A stretch of DNA of 64,000 bases from Gaeumannomyces sp. JS-464 (taxonomy: Eukaryota; Ascomycota; Sordariomycetes; Magnaporthales; Magnaporthaceae): NCBI GenBank assembly GCA_002197995.1, contig NGZR01000002.1, positions 1,550,001 through 1,614,000 of the forward strand, written 5' to 3'. Below the pieces are notes generated by a model that worked only from the letters and a program-made list of their open reading frames with translations, was not told where the DNA came from and ran no database searches. Below are positions 11,901 to 21,954 of this stretch, piece by piece. Position 1 is the stretch's first letter. The number at the start of each line of letters is the position of its first letter. A program made the position numbers and the translations under genes.

Positions 11901-12816
11901 GTTATAGCAAACGGGAAAGCGCCGATTTAATAGTTCCTCGTATTTTTGCCAATTATGCAACTGCCGATACGGGAACGAAACAGCTGGAAAAGGTGGCCCC
12001 GCAGGATGTCGTCGTCGTTGCGAATTAAATCCTTAACCTTATTACATAAGGTCGCCCACGGCGTTTCCGGAAATTGCCTAAAATAACCTAACGATGTAAC
12101 ACAAGCTCGTTATTTCCTTTTCTTGCGCCTTACTCCGCCTCCTAAACGGGTTTGCCCCCTTTTTTATACCGCTCGACGCGCGCTAATAGCAATGCGGGAC
12201 TTGACCGGCACGGGGAGGGGTTTACGAGCGCCGCCGCTTTATCCCACCGACTCCTTTCCAAAACTCGTATCTGCTTTGCCATCGCCCAAATTGCGCCAAA
12301 GGTGCGGACCCGTCGTTAAATGCTAATTAGCTTTTTTTGGCGTAATTCGCGAATCGCCGAGGGCAATATGCGGCATCGCTTCCGGATCCCCTTTTTCCTT
12401 TGCTAACTCCCTTGCCGGGGTTTTCATCACCCCGTTTGCGGAAAATTAACTTACTGCTCGTGGATTTTAAACGTGGGAGCCGTCGAAATCAGGTTTTGCC
12501 CTTGCCTTCCGCATAACATGCCCTTTTGCATGTTCCGTCGCGGTTGTGCTAATCGGTCCGATTACGACGAACAGGCACGCAAGGTCGTAGAAAAAGGCCT
12601 CCCCGAAACAAAACATAAGGGGAGAGAGAGGCCTCCTAAAATCTTTGCATTATCGGTAACGCCTGCGGCATTTTTGTAACTGGTCGGGGTGGGTCGGTTT
12701 GCGAATTGCTCCGAGGATCCTTCGGAAATACCGAGGGCTGGGAGGCCTCGCGGACGAAGGGAAAAGGTAAAGGATGGCGGGCGGGGGCCGGGCGGATAAG
12801 ATCGCACGTCCAACAC
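9000..12816 (-). pseudogene. Chromodomain-containing protein, RIP-killed
   Basis: Minus-strand reading frames are coherent over long stretches with scattered stops and frame shifts. Candidate N-terminus is at 12,816. A helical block with RQLHNWQKYEELLNRRF lies near 11,930. A segment free of obvious damage runs 11,590-11,100. A low-complexity basic/acidic linker with NSDDESGDS and RKRRKKSFP lies near 10,470-10,330. The diagnostic part is about 9,930-9,770, where shifted frames give WVGWETDETWYHAEGF, SPYLFKQYH and KYPEMLKPPVR. This is the extended chromodomain motif of a fungal family ('W..W.....WYPA..FK.SP..L..FH...P..PGPP..L..W'). Chromodomains bind methylated histone tails. The family is often multicopy, which would expose it to RIP. 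The same fold also ends chromovirus integrases, but no integrase core precedes it here, so a host-type gene is favoured. Confidence 0.6.
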
Positions 12817-13264
12817 GAAAAAAGGGCAGGTTTTTAATCGCTTAGCGTTAACGGGAGTCGGAAGTGTCCAGTAAGTAAAGTTGCGTTCGAGACTAAAGCG
12901 AATGGGAGAGTTGGTAATTGGATAATAAAGAAAGGGGGTAGGAGGGCGCAGTAGTCGCGGGACGGGACGTAATTTAAAGCTAAAGCCTAAAAGGAGGAGG
13001 GACGGAGGAGGGCGGCGTTCAGGCCCAAATGGACAAAGACCAGGATCGTGGCCAAAGCGTAACAGTGTTATGGCCCGGCGAAAAGTGGGTGGGAGAAATA
13101 AGGATGTGAAATCGAAAGTACAACGAGGGGACTTTGGGGGACTGGAGCTTTATTTATGTCGCGGCCCGAAACGTCGAGAGCACGGCGCACTGTTTGGGGA
13201 AGGCGCCATACCCGATTGGGATGGGCGCCAAACTCGGAGGGGCAGGCAGCGACTTCGCGTTTAC
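12817..13264. other. Purine-rich flank, weaker RIP
   Basis: G-rich, less TA-rich sequence upstream of the chromodomain pseudogene on its minus strand, so possibly its promoter and 5' UTR. Open stretches at 13,068-13,377 in several frames look like chance products of reduced stop density. The gypsy fragment begins abruptly at about 13,265. Confidence 0.4.
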
Positions 13265-13289
13265 CATATAAAGAAAATAACGACGTTAC

Positions 13290-14180
13290 GGAACTAGCGT
13301 ACGTTTTTATTAAACACGTAATAGCAAAATACGGCACGCCGGACCGCTTATTACGAATAAAAATAAGCTATTTATAAGCAAGTTTTAAAAAAGGTTTACA
13401 AATAGGTTAAAAGCGAAGCACTTTTTATTTACAGCTTACCACTTTTAAACAAATAAACAAACAAAGCGGACAAATTAAACCATGGAATAATATTTACGTT
13501 ATTACGTTAATTATAAACAAAACGATTAGGTATAACTATTCCCTATAGCTTAATTCGCTTATAATAGCTTAATTTATAAAAGCATAAAAACTATACTGTT
13601 TTTTACGAATTACGGGTTTACGCTTATAGCCTATAAGGAACTTAAGGCAGGAAAATATGCTTTAATAGCGGAAATACAAATAACAAAGCTTATTAAACTG
13701 CATAAACACTTTAAATAAAACTAAAAAAAACTACGGCACCGTATAACTATTTTAAACAAATAAAAAAAAAATCGAAAAACTAACTTTTAAAAAAAAGGAT
13801 AGCGTTTATTTTTTTCGACGAAATATTAAAACAAAACGACCGAGCGATAAGCTAAACCATAAAAAACTAGGACCTTTTAAAATATTAAAAAAAGTTTCGA
13901 ACGTAAATTACAAATTCCGATTACCACCGACTATAAAATCCCACTCGGTTTTTTATATTTCCTTATTTGAATTAGCGCTACCGGGTTTTAAAAGCGACGA
14001 ATTAATAAAAATCGATTTAAAATAAAAGTACGAAATTAAAAAAATCCTAAATTATAAGCCAAAACATAAGCCTAAAAAGTATTTGGTTAAATGGAAAAAG
14101 TACGGCCACGAAAAAAACACGTGGGAAAAAAAACCAATTTTAAAAATTGCTAAGACATTTTACGAAAGTATTAGCTAAAA
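13290..14180 (+). pseudogene. Gypsy integrase C-terminus and chromodomain
   Basis: The frame starting near 13,285 reads LAYVFIKHVIAKYGTPDR, the integrase core lead-in that precedes the second catalytic Asp. It continues in shifted frames past YNYSL and ITGLRL (the 'Y..' / 'TG..P...YG' region). Near 14,050-14,165 another frame gives PKKYLVKWKKYGHEKNTWE, an unmistakable chromodomain, the hallmark of chromoviruses, where it steers integration to heterochromatin. Stops are mostly TAA/TAG at likely former Gln or Trp positions. The piece is dead and partial. Confidence 0.8.
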
Positions 14181-14272
14181 CAATTGTAAAAAGGTTAGCC
14201 AGTAAAAAAACGGAAAAGTAACGATCTTTTTTAAAAATACCCGCGACGTTTTTAAAAAAAAACCGCTAATCC

Positions 14273-14356
14273 CTTTAACTTAGCCGGAAATCGAACCCGG
14301 GATTTACAAAATGGGTAATATAAATAATACCGTTTTACCATTAGGTTAAAAGGAAA
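14273..14356 (-). other. tRNA-like sequence 1 (A box and B box)
   Basis: On the minus strand TAACCTAATGG fits the Pol III A box (one G-to-A change), and CCGGGTTCGATTTCCGG fits a TpsiC arm and B box with a 5-bp stem. The spacing between boxes is about 38 bases. I cannot form a good acceptor stem or anticodon arm, so this is a decayed tRNA or a tRNA-derived SINE head, not a confident tRNA gene. Confidence 0.4.
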
Positions 14357-14468
14357 CAGCATTTACCGGAACCAAATAAGGTAAAAAAGTTTGCGCCGAA
14401 CGGTTAGCAAAAAAAAAAAGAAAAAACTCGATAAGCTTTAAAGCAAGCCCGAAAACTTATTAACCTTT

Positions 14469-14546
14469 ACGGTCGTGCCGGGATTCGAACTCGAAACCTC
14501 GGCAGGAAGACCAAAACCACGCTTAATGCGTTACAAGACTTAAGGA
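14469..14546 (-). other. tRNA-like sequence 2
   Basis: On the minus strand GAGTTCGAATCCCGGC is a good B box/T arm with one RIP-type change. The ends AGTCTTG and CACGACC pair at five of seven acceptor positions. The D arm is too short and the anticodon arm cannot be assigned. Probably a RIP-damaged tRNA or tRNA-derived repeat. Confidence 0.4.
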
Positions 14547-14573
14547 AATTGTTAAAAAAAGTTACAACTTACT

Positions 14574-15095
14574 TTAGTTAAAAAAGGCAAGCAGGTTTAG
14601 GTTAGGATTAACCCCGGATACCTGCTAGTCGAAAGGAACGAGAGGAGCTATAAAGGGCTCGGAACGCGAGGCAGCTTAGCAAGCCGCCTGGTCGGCCTCC
14701 TCCCGCTTAACACGCTTTAGTTCTTTTACCGAGTTAATACCGCGACGCACCGCGCGAATTATTTTTTTTAGCCACATTCGTTTTTATTTCCGAAAGCGGA
14801 AAACTTTTTCCTCCGCCTTTTCAAGCTCGGCTTTAAGTTTGGAATGCTGGACGACGATATTCCGAAGCTCGGAAAAAGAAAGATTTAAAACGTCGCACCC
14901 CGAGCGATTAATCCGAAAGCATTTTACGCATTAAAACGAGTTTTAAAAAAAAGCTTTACACTTTTTACGTTTTAAAACCTCGTAATAGCACGAATAAAAA
15001 AGCATTTCGTAGCAATTAAGGAAAATAGCCGTTAAAAGCTTTTTACGATTAACGGGTTTTCTCGCGAAAGGACGTTTTCGTACCCGGTTAAACAT
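14574..15095 (-). pseudogene. Antisense accessory ORF of gypsy copy 1
   Basis: Opposite to gag-pol, one frame stays in register for 174 codons (522 bases) from an ATG 116 bases inside the 3' LTR to a TAA at 14,574, interrupted only by five stops that could come from CAA/CAG. Features in order: basic N-terminus (NRVRKRPFARKPVNRKK), a cysteine region with CVKCFRINRSGC (C-x2-C-x7-C), a coiled coil (HSKLKAELEKAEEKV), then the conserved basic block IIRAVRRGINSVKEL. The frame at 48,464-49,033 in gypsy copy 3 has the same start context, order and position. Expression from an antisense promoter in the 3' LTR is inferred from placement. The function is unknown; nucleic-acid binding is plausible from the basic and Cys-rich parts. 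Confidence 0.7.
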
Positions 15096-15210
15096 TTTAT
15101 TAAACAAAAAAGGGAAGGGAAATGGTAAGGAAAAAAGTACTTACTAATTAACGAAAAGCGGGGCGATAAAAAATAAGCCAAAGGGATTTGGCCTAAAAAG
15201 GGAAACCTAA

Positions 15211-15658
15211 TATTACAACTAGCATGCAGGCCTTCGAAATAGCAAGGTAAAAAGGGGCCCCGAAATGGTGCCTCCGCCCCGCCCCAGTTACGTGGAGTTA
15301 CGTAAACCAAAAGGGATTTGTGGATTTATAACAAAGCAACAAATCCGAAAAGGGATTTGTAAATTTATAACAAAATAACAAATCCAAAAGAGATTTGTAA
15401 ATTTATAGCAAAGCCATAAATCCAACTTAACATAAGGCAAAAGGCAGCGTGTATATAAAGGATGGATTTCCTATTGTTTTAGGTAGCTTTAACTAAAGCT
15501 TTGGCATTAATTAACCTAAGTTAGCTCCTAGGCATCCTTTAAGGCAAACAATTAAATTGTCCTTTTAAATTACGTGTTCCTTTGTTAACTAAATTAAAGA
15601 TATTGTCCTTTCCACCCCCGAAGTGCCCTACTTTAGGAGCAAACCGCTGATTGTAACA
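15211..15658 (+). repeat. 3' LTR of gypsy copy 1 (448 bp)
   Basis: Starts TATTACAACTAGCATGCAGG (RIP form of TGTTACGACC...) and ends ATTGTAACA, after a purine tract GGGAAACC that fits a polypurine tract. U3 holds a repeated GGATTTGT...TTATAACAAA...AACAAATCC unit about three times. A TATATAAAGG promoter-like box lies at about 15,452, and downstream blocks are shared with all other LTRs of the family. The next five bases are AGTAA. Confidence 0.85.
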
Positions 15659-15835
15659 AGTAAGTCCGTTAAAAAGAATTTTTCGGGGAAAAGTGCTTAG
15701 GGATTTGCAAATTGGCTGACCGGAGGTATTTAGGGTAGTGGAAATTAGCTAAGTGGTATAGGCCGCCGATTTAGTAAAGGGATAGCTAAAAGATCGATGC
15801 GCTTTTTAGTACGAGTGTTTTTAAAAAAGGGTAAA
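15659..15835 (-). mobile_element. Inverted 5' part of tandem unit 1
   Basis: The reverse complement of 15,661-15,790 matches the start of unit 3 (30,396-30,520): AGCCAATTTGCAAATCCCTAA, then CGAAAAATTCTT, then TTAACGGACTTACT. It is the left flank of the gypsy insertion in unit 1 but lies inverted relative to the rest of that unit, which resumes at 21,955. On the plus strand TTAGCTAAGTGGTATAGGC (about 15,747-15,765) fits a Pol III A box. Confidence 0.7.
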
Positions 15836-16098
15836 ATGGGCATTATATTTGTAAAAAAGGTTAAAAAGTATTTTCGAAAGCGTGATGGATTTTTAAACCG
15901 CCGGTTTGGTAATCCCTAAATTTTATTTCGGTTAATTTCCTGCTTAACTGTGGTTTTATTAAAAAGAAAAGCGCGGCGTGTTTTTTTAGGGGCATTTAAA
16001 GCGTCGATTAGGTAATTGTTTATTTTAATGCCTGTGCGATTTTGGGGAAAAAAAGGCTGTAATCCAATTGCAAGTGTTGTTATCCTAAGGACTAACTC

Positions 16099-16831
16099 CT
16101 ATCGCATAACCTGTATAAGGTTTTCGTTAAGCTTCCCTTTTGGCGAACCGGGGATTGAAATCCCGTAATTTTCCAAGTGCTTGCGGAAAACTCGAGCGAT
16201 CCGGTAATCGAGGTTTTCGAAATGCGTTGCTTTCCACCTTTCGTAATCCTTAAGTACGTCGTTTAAAAGGTTATTGCCATACGTGTTTCCGTATAAAAGC
16301 AGTGTTTTAAGCATTTATACGTTCCGGCGAGCAATGGAAATTTCGTTAGGTAATCCTCCAAAGCTATAAAAAGGGCTTGCTAAAAAGAGGATGTTAATGT
16401 TTTATGCTAAAAATTTGGGGAGGTCGTATAATAAAAGCGTGCTTTTTGTAATTATACGTTACTCGTCGCTAAGCTCCTCCGCTTATTATTCCGAAATGTT
16501 AAACATGTTGTCGGTAAGGGTTAACGAGTAATATCGTTTAGGTAATCGATTTAAAAGTCCAGTCGCTTGCTTTAAAAAGGTGCTTAAAGGGATTACGTAA
16601 CGCCCTTTTTACAGTTGTTTAAATCTTACAAACAAAGGTTTAATCGCCTGCTTTAAAAAGGTGCTTTTGTTATTCGATTAACTCGTGTGTAACGCGTTAC
16701 CGAGCAGTGAAATCCAATTTTTTTGCTTTTAAGCTTTTCCGTTTAATTTAATCGCTTTAAAAAAAGGTATTAAACGGTTAAACCTTTTACCTTGCTTATT
16801 TGTGTTGCCTTTTTAAGCAACATTAATTAGT
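16099..16831 (-). pseudogene. gag-like fragment of a second LTR retroelement
   Basis: The minus frame 16,314-16,099 reads MLKTLLLYGNTYGN, then NDVLKDYERWKATHFENLDY, then HLENYGISIPGSPKGKLNE, a coherent, non-low-complexity protein of retroelement gag character that I cannot assign further. It lies directly inside an LTR (16,832-17,057) of a different family from the gypsy elements, on the same strand, as expected for 5' LTR-gag order. Pol is absent: the element is truncated before the inverted unit-1 fragment. Gag identity is inference from position. Confidence 0.45.
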
Positions 16832-17057
16832 TGTTTATAGGAGTATTACTTTTATAAGCACGGAAATTTCCAAAAGGAAAAAATAAAAGATTTATAAATT
16901 TGGTACTGGTGTTTGTAATAATGCATGTTTTAAAAAGGAATTTAATTACAAAAAGGGGATCGCAAAATCCCCTTTTATAGGTTTGTAAAAGCACACGGCC
17001 CGTAGGCTTGCGGCTTACGAGGCGTGGAAAAGCACGCGTTGCTAACGTAATCCGACA
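16832..17057 (-). repeat. RIP-mutated short LTR (second LTR family)
   Basis: Matches the little-mutated 236-bp LTR at 50,739-50,974 block by block (TAGGAGT, AGCACGGA, the GGGGATC...GATCCCC hairpin, CACGGCCCGT, GAGGCGTGG), with C-to-T and G-to-A differences. Ends are TGTTTATAGG and ATCCGACA. It interrupts the gypsy copy 2 integrase. Flanks TTAGT and GTAAT do not form a target duplication, consistent with this being one end of a truncated element rather than a solo LTR. Confidence 0.65.
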
Positions 17058-20000
17058 GTAATAACGTAAACATTGCTTTATGGTTTGGTTTATTCGTTTC
17101 GTTTGTCCGTTTATCTAAAAGTGGTAAGTTGTAAATAAAAAGTGTTTTGCTTTTAGCTTGTTTGTAAGCCTTTTTTAAAACTTGCTTATAAACAGTTTGT
17201 TTTTATCCGTAATTAAACGGTTTAGCGTGCCGTGTTTTGCTATTACGTGTTTAATAAAAACGTACGCTAATTTCGTAACGTTGCTGCTTTTTTATATGGT
17301 AAGAATAAGGCATATTTAGTAAACTTATTTATTATTACCAATATATTATCGTATTTAACTTTAATTATCGGTTTTTTAAATTAAGAAAGTTTAATAACGA
17401 AATTTATAATAACTTTTTACTACGTTTCGTTCGGTGCTAGCAAAGGTTGCAATAACCCATACGGTTTATATTTGCTGGCTTTGTTTTTTGCATAACTTTC
17501 GCAATTTTTTATTGCGTTTTGTATTTCGGTTTAAATTCCTGCGAACTCGTAATGCTATCGTAGCCGTTTTTACGTTTTAATTACGCTTTAATGGCTATGT
17601 GTTAACTGGTTATAAATTTGTTGGATTTTTTCTAGGGTTTAAACTTTTCCTTATTAAATTGTTTTAGCAAATATCTTTTATGTTAAAACCAAAAATTTGT
17701 TTAGTTTTTCCGTTAAAATTACTCGTGTTTTTTTTAAATACTGCATTTAGTAATCCGGCCGTTGGTTTAAAGCGTCCGCTTGGCCGTTTTTTAACCCTTT
17801 CCAATACTCGATCCAAATGTCGTAGTTTTGTAAAAAATTCGCTTTAACGCACTTATTGTTTATTTAGGTTTTTGCTAGTGGTAAAGTGTGTTAGGTTTTT
17901 ATAGTTTATATATATTATAACTTAATGCTTAGCTTTATAAAAGTGTGGTCGCCATTTTTTAAATGTTTAAATAATTGTTAAAAGTTCCTTATCGTGGGTT
18001 TGGTAATTTAATTTAAGTTTGTTTAATTTTTATAAAAAAAACGCGTAAAAGTACAACCTTTTTTAATCGTTTCGTTATTCGAATTGGCTGCCGATCGCGT
18101 AATCCAACGCGTCGATTTCGATTTCGAAAAAAAAAATTGGGTTTAACAGTGTTAATATTAGTTCGTTTATTGCGGCGTTTTGTAATTGTTAGGATTAATG
18201 CTAAAGGTAATATAGGGAAAAGGATTGTATTAAAGGCATGCTTTTCATTAGGAATTCTTATAACTAGTGCAGGGGAAAAAAGGCCCTTATATAGATAAAT
18301 AAAGTTATATATATACCGCACTTATATATAAATAAGTGCGGGGTAAGCGTTTCACTTACAAGGTAAGTTAAAACATTACAGGGTAAGTATAAACCTTAAA
18401 TCACGCCATACGACGTAATTAATAACTTTAATATCTTAGTGCATTATATGCACTAATAGTAATCGATGCATATTCGCTCCGTCCGTTTTTCTTTTTTTTT
18501 TATAAAATTTCGTATTTTATTAAAAAATCGGAAGGTTTAATATGTCCTTTTCGTAAATTTTCCTTCAGCTGTTTTTTTAACACCTCCTATTGCTGGGGGC
18601 TAAGTTAGTACAGCTTTTGGTATTTTAATTACGTTTTTAATTTAAGCTTAATTTTAAAATCGAACGGTTTATATTCGGAAAGCACCGTTTTTAGGTTTTT
18701 CCAAAACAATTTTTTATATTTGTGGTATTTTTCCGGAACATTCGCGAGCCGTTTTTTAATATTAATTTGGTCGTTTTAATCGCTTTCCGCTTTGGATAGT
18801 CGCGTATTCGTCGATGCTAAATGCAAAGGTAAATTGCTAAATCCTATTACCGTTATAATTTCCTTTCGTTGCTTTTTACGCTTACGATTTAAAATTCGTA
18901 ATTGGTAAACCGTTTTAATTGCTCGTAGCTTTTCCTATTAAACTTGGCCGGTAGTTCAATTTATCTGTAAATTGTTTTTCCTAAATTAAAGGATTTCGAA
19001 AATTACATTTCCTTTTTTTATATCCAGCTTATTTAATATAACAATAACGTTTTTCCTATTCCGGGTGCGTAATATTACTAACTATGTTTTTTAATCGATT
19101 TATCCTTTATTATAAGCGATAGGTATTTTTTTAACCGTTTTTAGTTAATACGGTTAGTATTTCCGTTTCGTAGGAATTTTATACCGTTTAACCGTTTATA
19201 GCGATATATAATCGCTTTATGCTTCGCAATCGATTATCATTTTAACCTTTTTCCTTTAATATTTTATTTGGAATATTAATAAATCGTATAGTTAATTCGA
19301 TTTTACTATCGCGAGGGTTTTTATCGGTTTTCCTTTTTTTCCATTCCGTATCCTCCGTTCGGGTGGTTTTTTTTAGTTTTTTGGTAAAAGGAACGAGTAC
19401 CGTACGTTTGTACTTTTGTCCGGGTTAAACGGGACATACGTTCGCGTAATCCCCTAATACCAAGCTTCCGCTTTTTATAATATGTGCTTTTTGCATTTTA
19501 TAATTTCGCACTTTCCCTAATCGAGCGTTTTAGTAACACATAGTATCGGGTATCGTTCGCTGGGTTTAAAAACTGCGGTAAACCTGCCGATTTAGGCTGG
19601 TTTTTATCGTGGCAATTAAAATGCCAAACGGGGTTTAACTTTTGGCTTGCTTCCTAATTTCCGTGGAAAAAAGTCGTATTTAAGCTTGGGTTGTAAATGA
19701 AATTTGCATTTCCCGTAAATACATTGTGCCTAAAAAAGGTACAAATGTTTAAAGTGTTTTATAACGATGCTAAAGTGATTTTTGGGATTTAGCGCGGTTT
19801 GTTTTGGCTCGTTTGCGTCGTTAAACCTGTAACTAGCATATTTAACTTCCTACTAGTTGCTAAACCACGATAAAAGTTGGCCATTATCTCCGTCCGCCGG
19901 GGTAGCGTAATATAACGGGCTATCCAGGTGTTTTAGAACTTTAACGTTTTAAAAACACTTCGATACGTCGAGGTGTGTAAAAGCGCGCTAGCCTTTTTAA

Positions 20001-20450
20001 CTTGCTTATTTTTTACGAACCATAAGTACAAAGGTCGTGCCGTTTAAACCTTTTGCTCGTTTTTAAAACTTAGCTATTTCGAAAGTTTAACCGTTTTAAT
20101 TTATTTTAGCGTTAATATTAAAGTCTTCCGACTTTCGAAAAAGGTGTGTTTAGTTTAAAAGCTCTTTTCGGGCTTTTCCTTTTTCCGAACCACTTGCTAA
20201 GGTTATCCTTTTTTAAGCTCCACGAAGGACGGCGTCGTTTTCTCTTTTTAAATCCGTAAACCCGGAAGCGACGGGCTGCTCCCCCTCGCTATCGTATTCG
20301 ATTTTTATAGCTTTAAGCATATAAACGTTTTAAGGTTTCCAAAAGTACCATCCGGTAACTTCCTTATCGAATTAGTATGTGGCATATAGTTTATCGTAAT
20401 TATGCGTTTAATTAAACACTAGCCCGAAATATAGTCTTTTTTATGCCGCG
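17058..20450 (-). pseudogene. Gypsy copy 2 pol, RIP-killed, RT core missing
   Basis: The minus strand runs collinear with pol of copy 3. The integrase lead-in corresponding to 13,290-13,500 is at 17,280-17,060. The RNase H/integrase spacer is at 17,300-18,190. The stretch around 18,480-19,900 matches 51,830-53,240 (upstream part of RT and protease). No open frame longer than ~100 codons survives. In copy 3 the region between these blocks (51,120-51,790) includes the YxDD motif; in this copy it is absent. Confidence 0.7.
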
Positions 20451-21490
20451 CTTTTTTATATTCGCTAAAAGTTAACTACCTGTCAGTTATCGTTCTTTTA
20501 AAGGCAATTAACCTTAATATGGCCCGTTTAGCCGCATTTAAAGCATTTCCCGTTTTTCGGGTTTTGCTTTAGTTTTTTATATTGCTTTTGCTAGTACGCA
20601 GCCTTTACGCTAAAGTTTATAAGGCTTAAATACGTACAATATGTTATAATCGGCTGCTATTTAGCCTTTTTCTGGTTAGCTTTATTTTGCACCACTTTTT
20701 TTATTTATAGCTTTTTTTTTTTGTTATCGTTCGTATAATTTATCGCTAATGCGAACCGCGTTTTTAACGTAATCCGTAAAAAACTCGGGGCGGTTTTGCT
20801 TTGCGAGTTCGTCGTTTACGTTGTTACGTAGTTCGTTATAAAAATACAGCATTAATATAACGTCGTTTTAGTTAAGCTTAATGCTAATCCGTTGGAAATC
20901 CGCTGCGTATTTAGCTGCGGGCCCCGTTATTTAAAAGCTAATAAGTCCCTTTCGGCGATTCGGGTTTCGTCGACTATTCCGAACACTTTTCCAACCTTTT
21001 TTCCGAAAGTTTTAAAGTTAACGAAAATAAACTTAGTGGTTTTTTGGCTATCCTCGTACCTTTTAAGGTAATCGCTTTAGGTTGGCTAAAACCACTTTTT
21101 TACTTTACCGTCCAGCCTAATAGCAACGTAGGCAACCTTTTATTCCTCGCTTACGAACTGCTATTTGTAAAACTTAAAATAGCTTTTGCATTCGGTAAGG
21201 AACGTTTTAAGCTTGCCGTTTTCCTTTTCGTAAAAATCCGGGAACGGGAACTTGTACGCTCGAATTGCGATAGGTGTTTCGAAGGACATTAATTTCGTAG
21301 TAAATTGTTTTACTTCGGCTTAACTTTTAGCCATTTCGTTCGCTATAACCTTAAAAAGGCTGGCCGTATTAGCTGCTTCGTTAAAGTCGTATTTAACACT
21401 GTTAAAGGTAAAAACCGTGGTTTTTTCCTTTTTAAGCTTTTTATTGCTGCTCGTTATAATTGCATTGTTTTCCTTTTAACGAAGTACTAA
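20450..21490 (-). pseudogene. Gypsy copy 2 gag, RIP-killed
   Basis: The minus strand near 20,840-20,750 reads YNELRNNVNDELAKQNRPEF then VRISDKLYER, the conserved Ty3-type capsid C-terminal pattern ('F..GL...V..ELA...RP......Y...A..I...L.ER'). A CCHC-type knuckle remnant (CFKCG.TGH) lies at about 20,525-20,565. Gag packages the RNA in virus-like particles. Many stops; collinear with 53,800-54,790 of copy 3. Confidence 0.7.
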
Positions 21491-21506
21491 ACAGGATTAG
21501 TTAAAA

Positions 21507-21954
21507 TGTTATAATTAACGGTTTGCTTTTAAAGTAAAGCATTTCGGGGGTGGAAAGGACAATATTTTTAATTTGGTTAACAAAGGAATACGTAACTTAA
21601 AAAAACAATCCGATTATTTGCCTTAAGGGATGTTTAAAAGCTAATTTAAATTAATTAATGCCGAAGCTTTAGTTAAAGCTACTTAAAACAATAGGAAATT
21701 TATTTTTTATATACATGTTGCTTTTTGCTTTATATTAAGTTGGATTTATAGCTTTACTATAAATCCACAAATCCTTTTTGAATTTATTACTTTGTTATAA
21801 ATTTACAAATCCTTTTTTAAATTTATTGCTTTATTATAAATCCACAAATCCCTTTTGGTTTACGTAACTCCATGTAACCGGGGCGGGGCGAAGGCACCAC
21901 TTCGGGGGCCCCTTTTGCCTTGCTATCCCGAAAGCTTACATGCTGGTCGTAACA
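21507..21954 (-). repeat. 5' LTR of gypsy copy 2 (448 bp)
   Basis: Begins TGTTATAATT and ends GGTCGTAACA. It is the reverse complement layout of the LTR at 15,211-15,658, with the same length and the same three U3 repeats (AAATCCACAAATCC units). The right flank is CTACTATTAATAG, which fits the unit consensus ACTTACTATTAGTGG and implies a target duplication TTACT/CTACT whose partner is on the inverted piece at 15,659-15,663. Confidence 0.85.

Larger units (their letters stand above)
13265..15658 (+). mobile_element. Gypsy chromovirus copy 1 (3' half with 3' LTR)
   Basis: A plus-oriented Ty3/gypsy element lacking its 5' part. In order: end of integrase, chromodomain, a ~300-base block with two tRNA-like sequences, a reading frame on the opposite strand, and a 448-base 3' LTR. 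The left edge at about 13,265 is a truncation inside integrase. The body is heavily RIP-mutated. Its LTR has exactly the same length as that of copy 2 (21,507-21,954), and the two lie in opposite orientation with matching flanks. Confidence 0.8.
17058..21954 (-). mobile_element. Gypsy chromovirus copy 2 (5' part with 5' LTR)
   Basis: A minus-oriented relative of the gypsy copy at 47,854-55,302: 5' LTR 21,507-21,954, gag, protease and pol regions, ending inside integrase at 17,058 where the other LTR element cuts it. Sequence blocks run collinear with copy 3. The exception is the reverse transcriptase core, which is missing and replaced by about 250 unrelated bases (about 18,190-18,440). RIP is severe throughout. 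Confidence 0.8.

Noticed and set aside
18318..18341. Hairpin CGCACTTATA...AAGTGCG as a terminator
   Set aside because: Located in a random insert in dead pol sequence of a eukaryote, with no transcript context; kept only as a landmark of the RT replacement.
21044..21490. Two plus-strand open frames beside the LTR
   Set aside because: Shadows of the minus-strand gag of gypsy copy 2.
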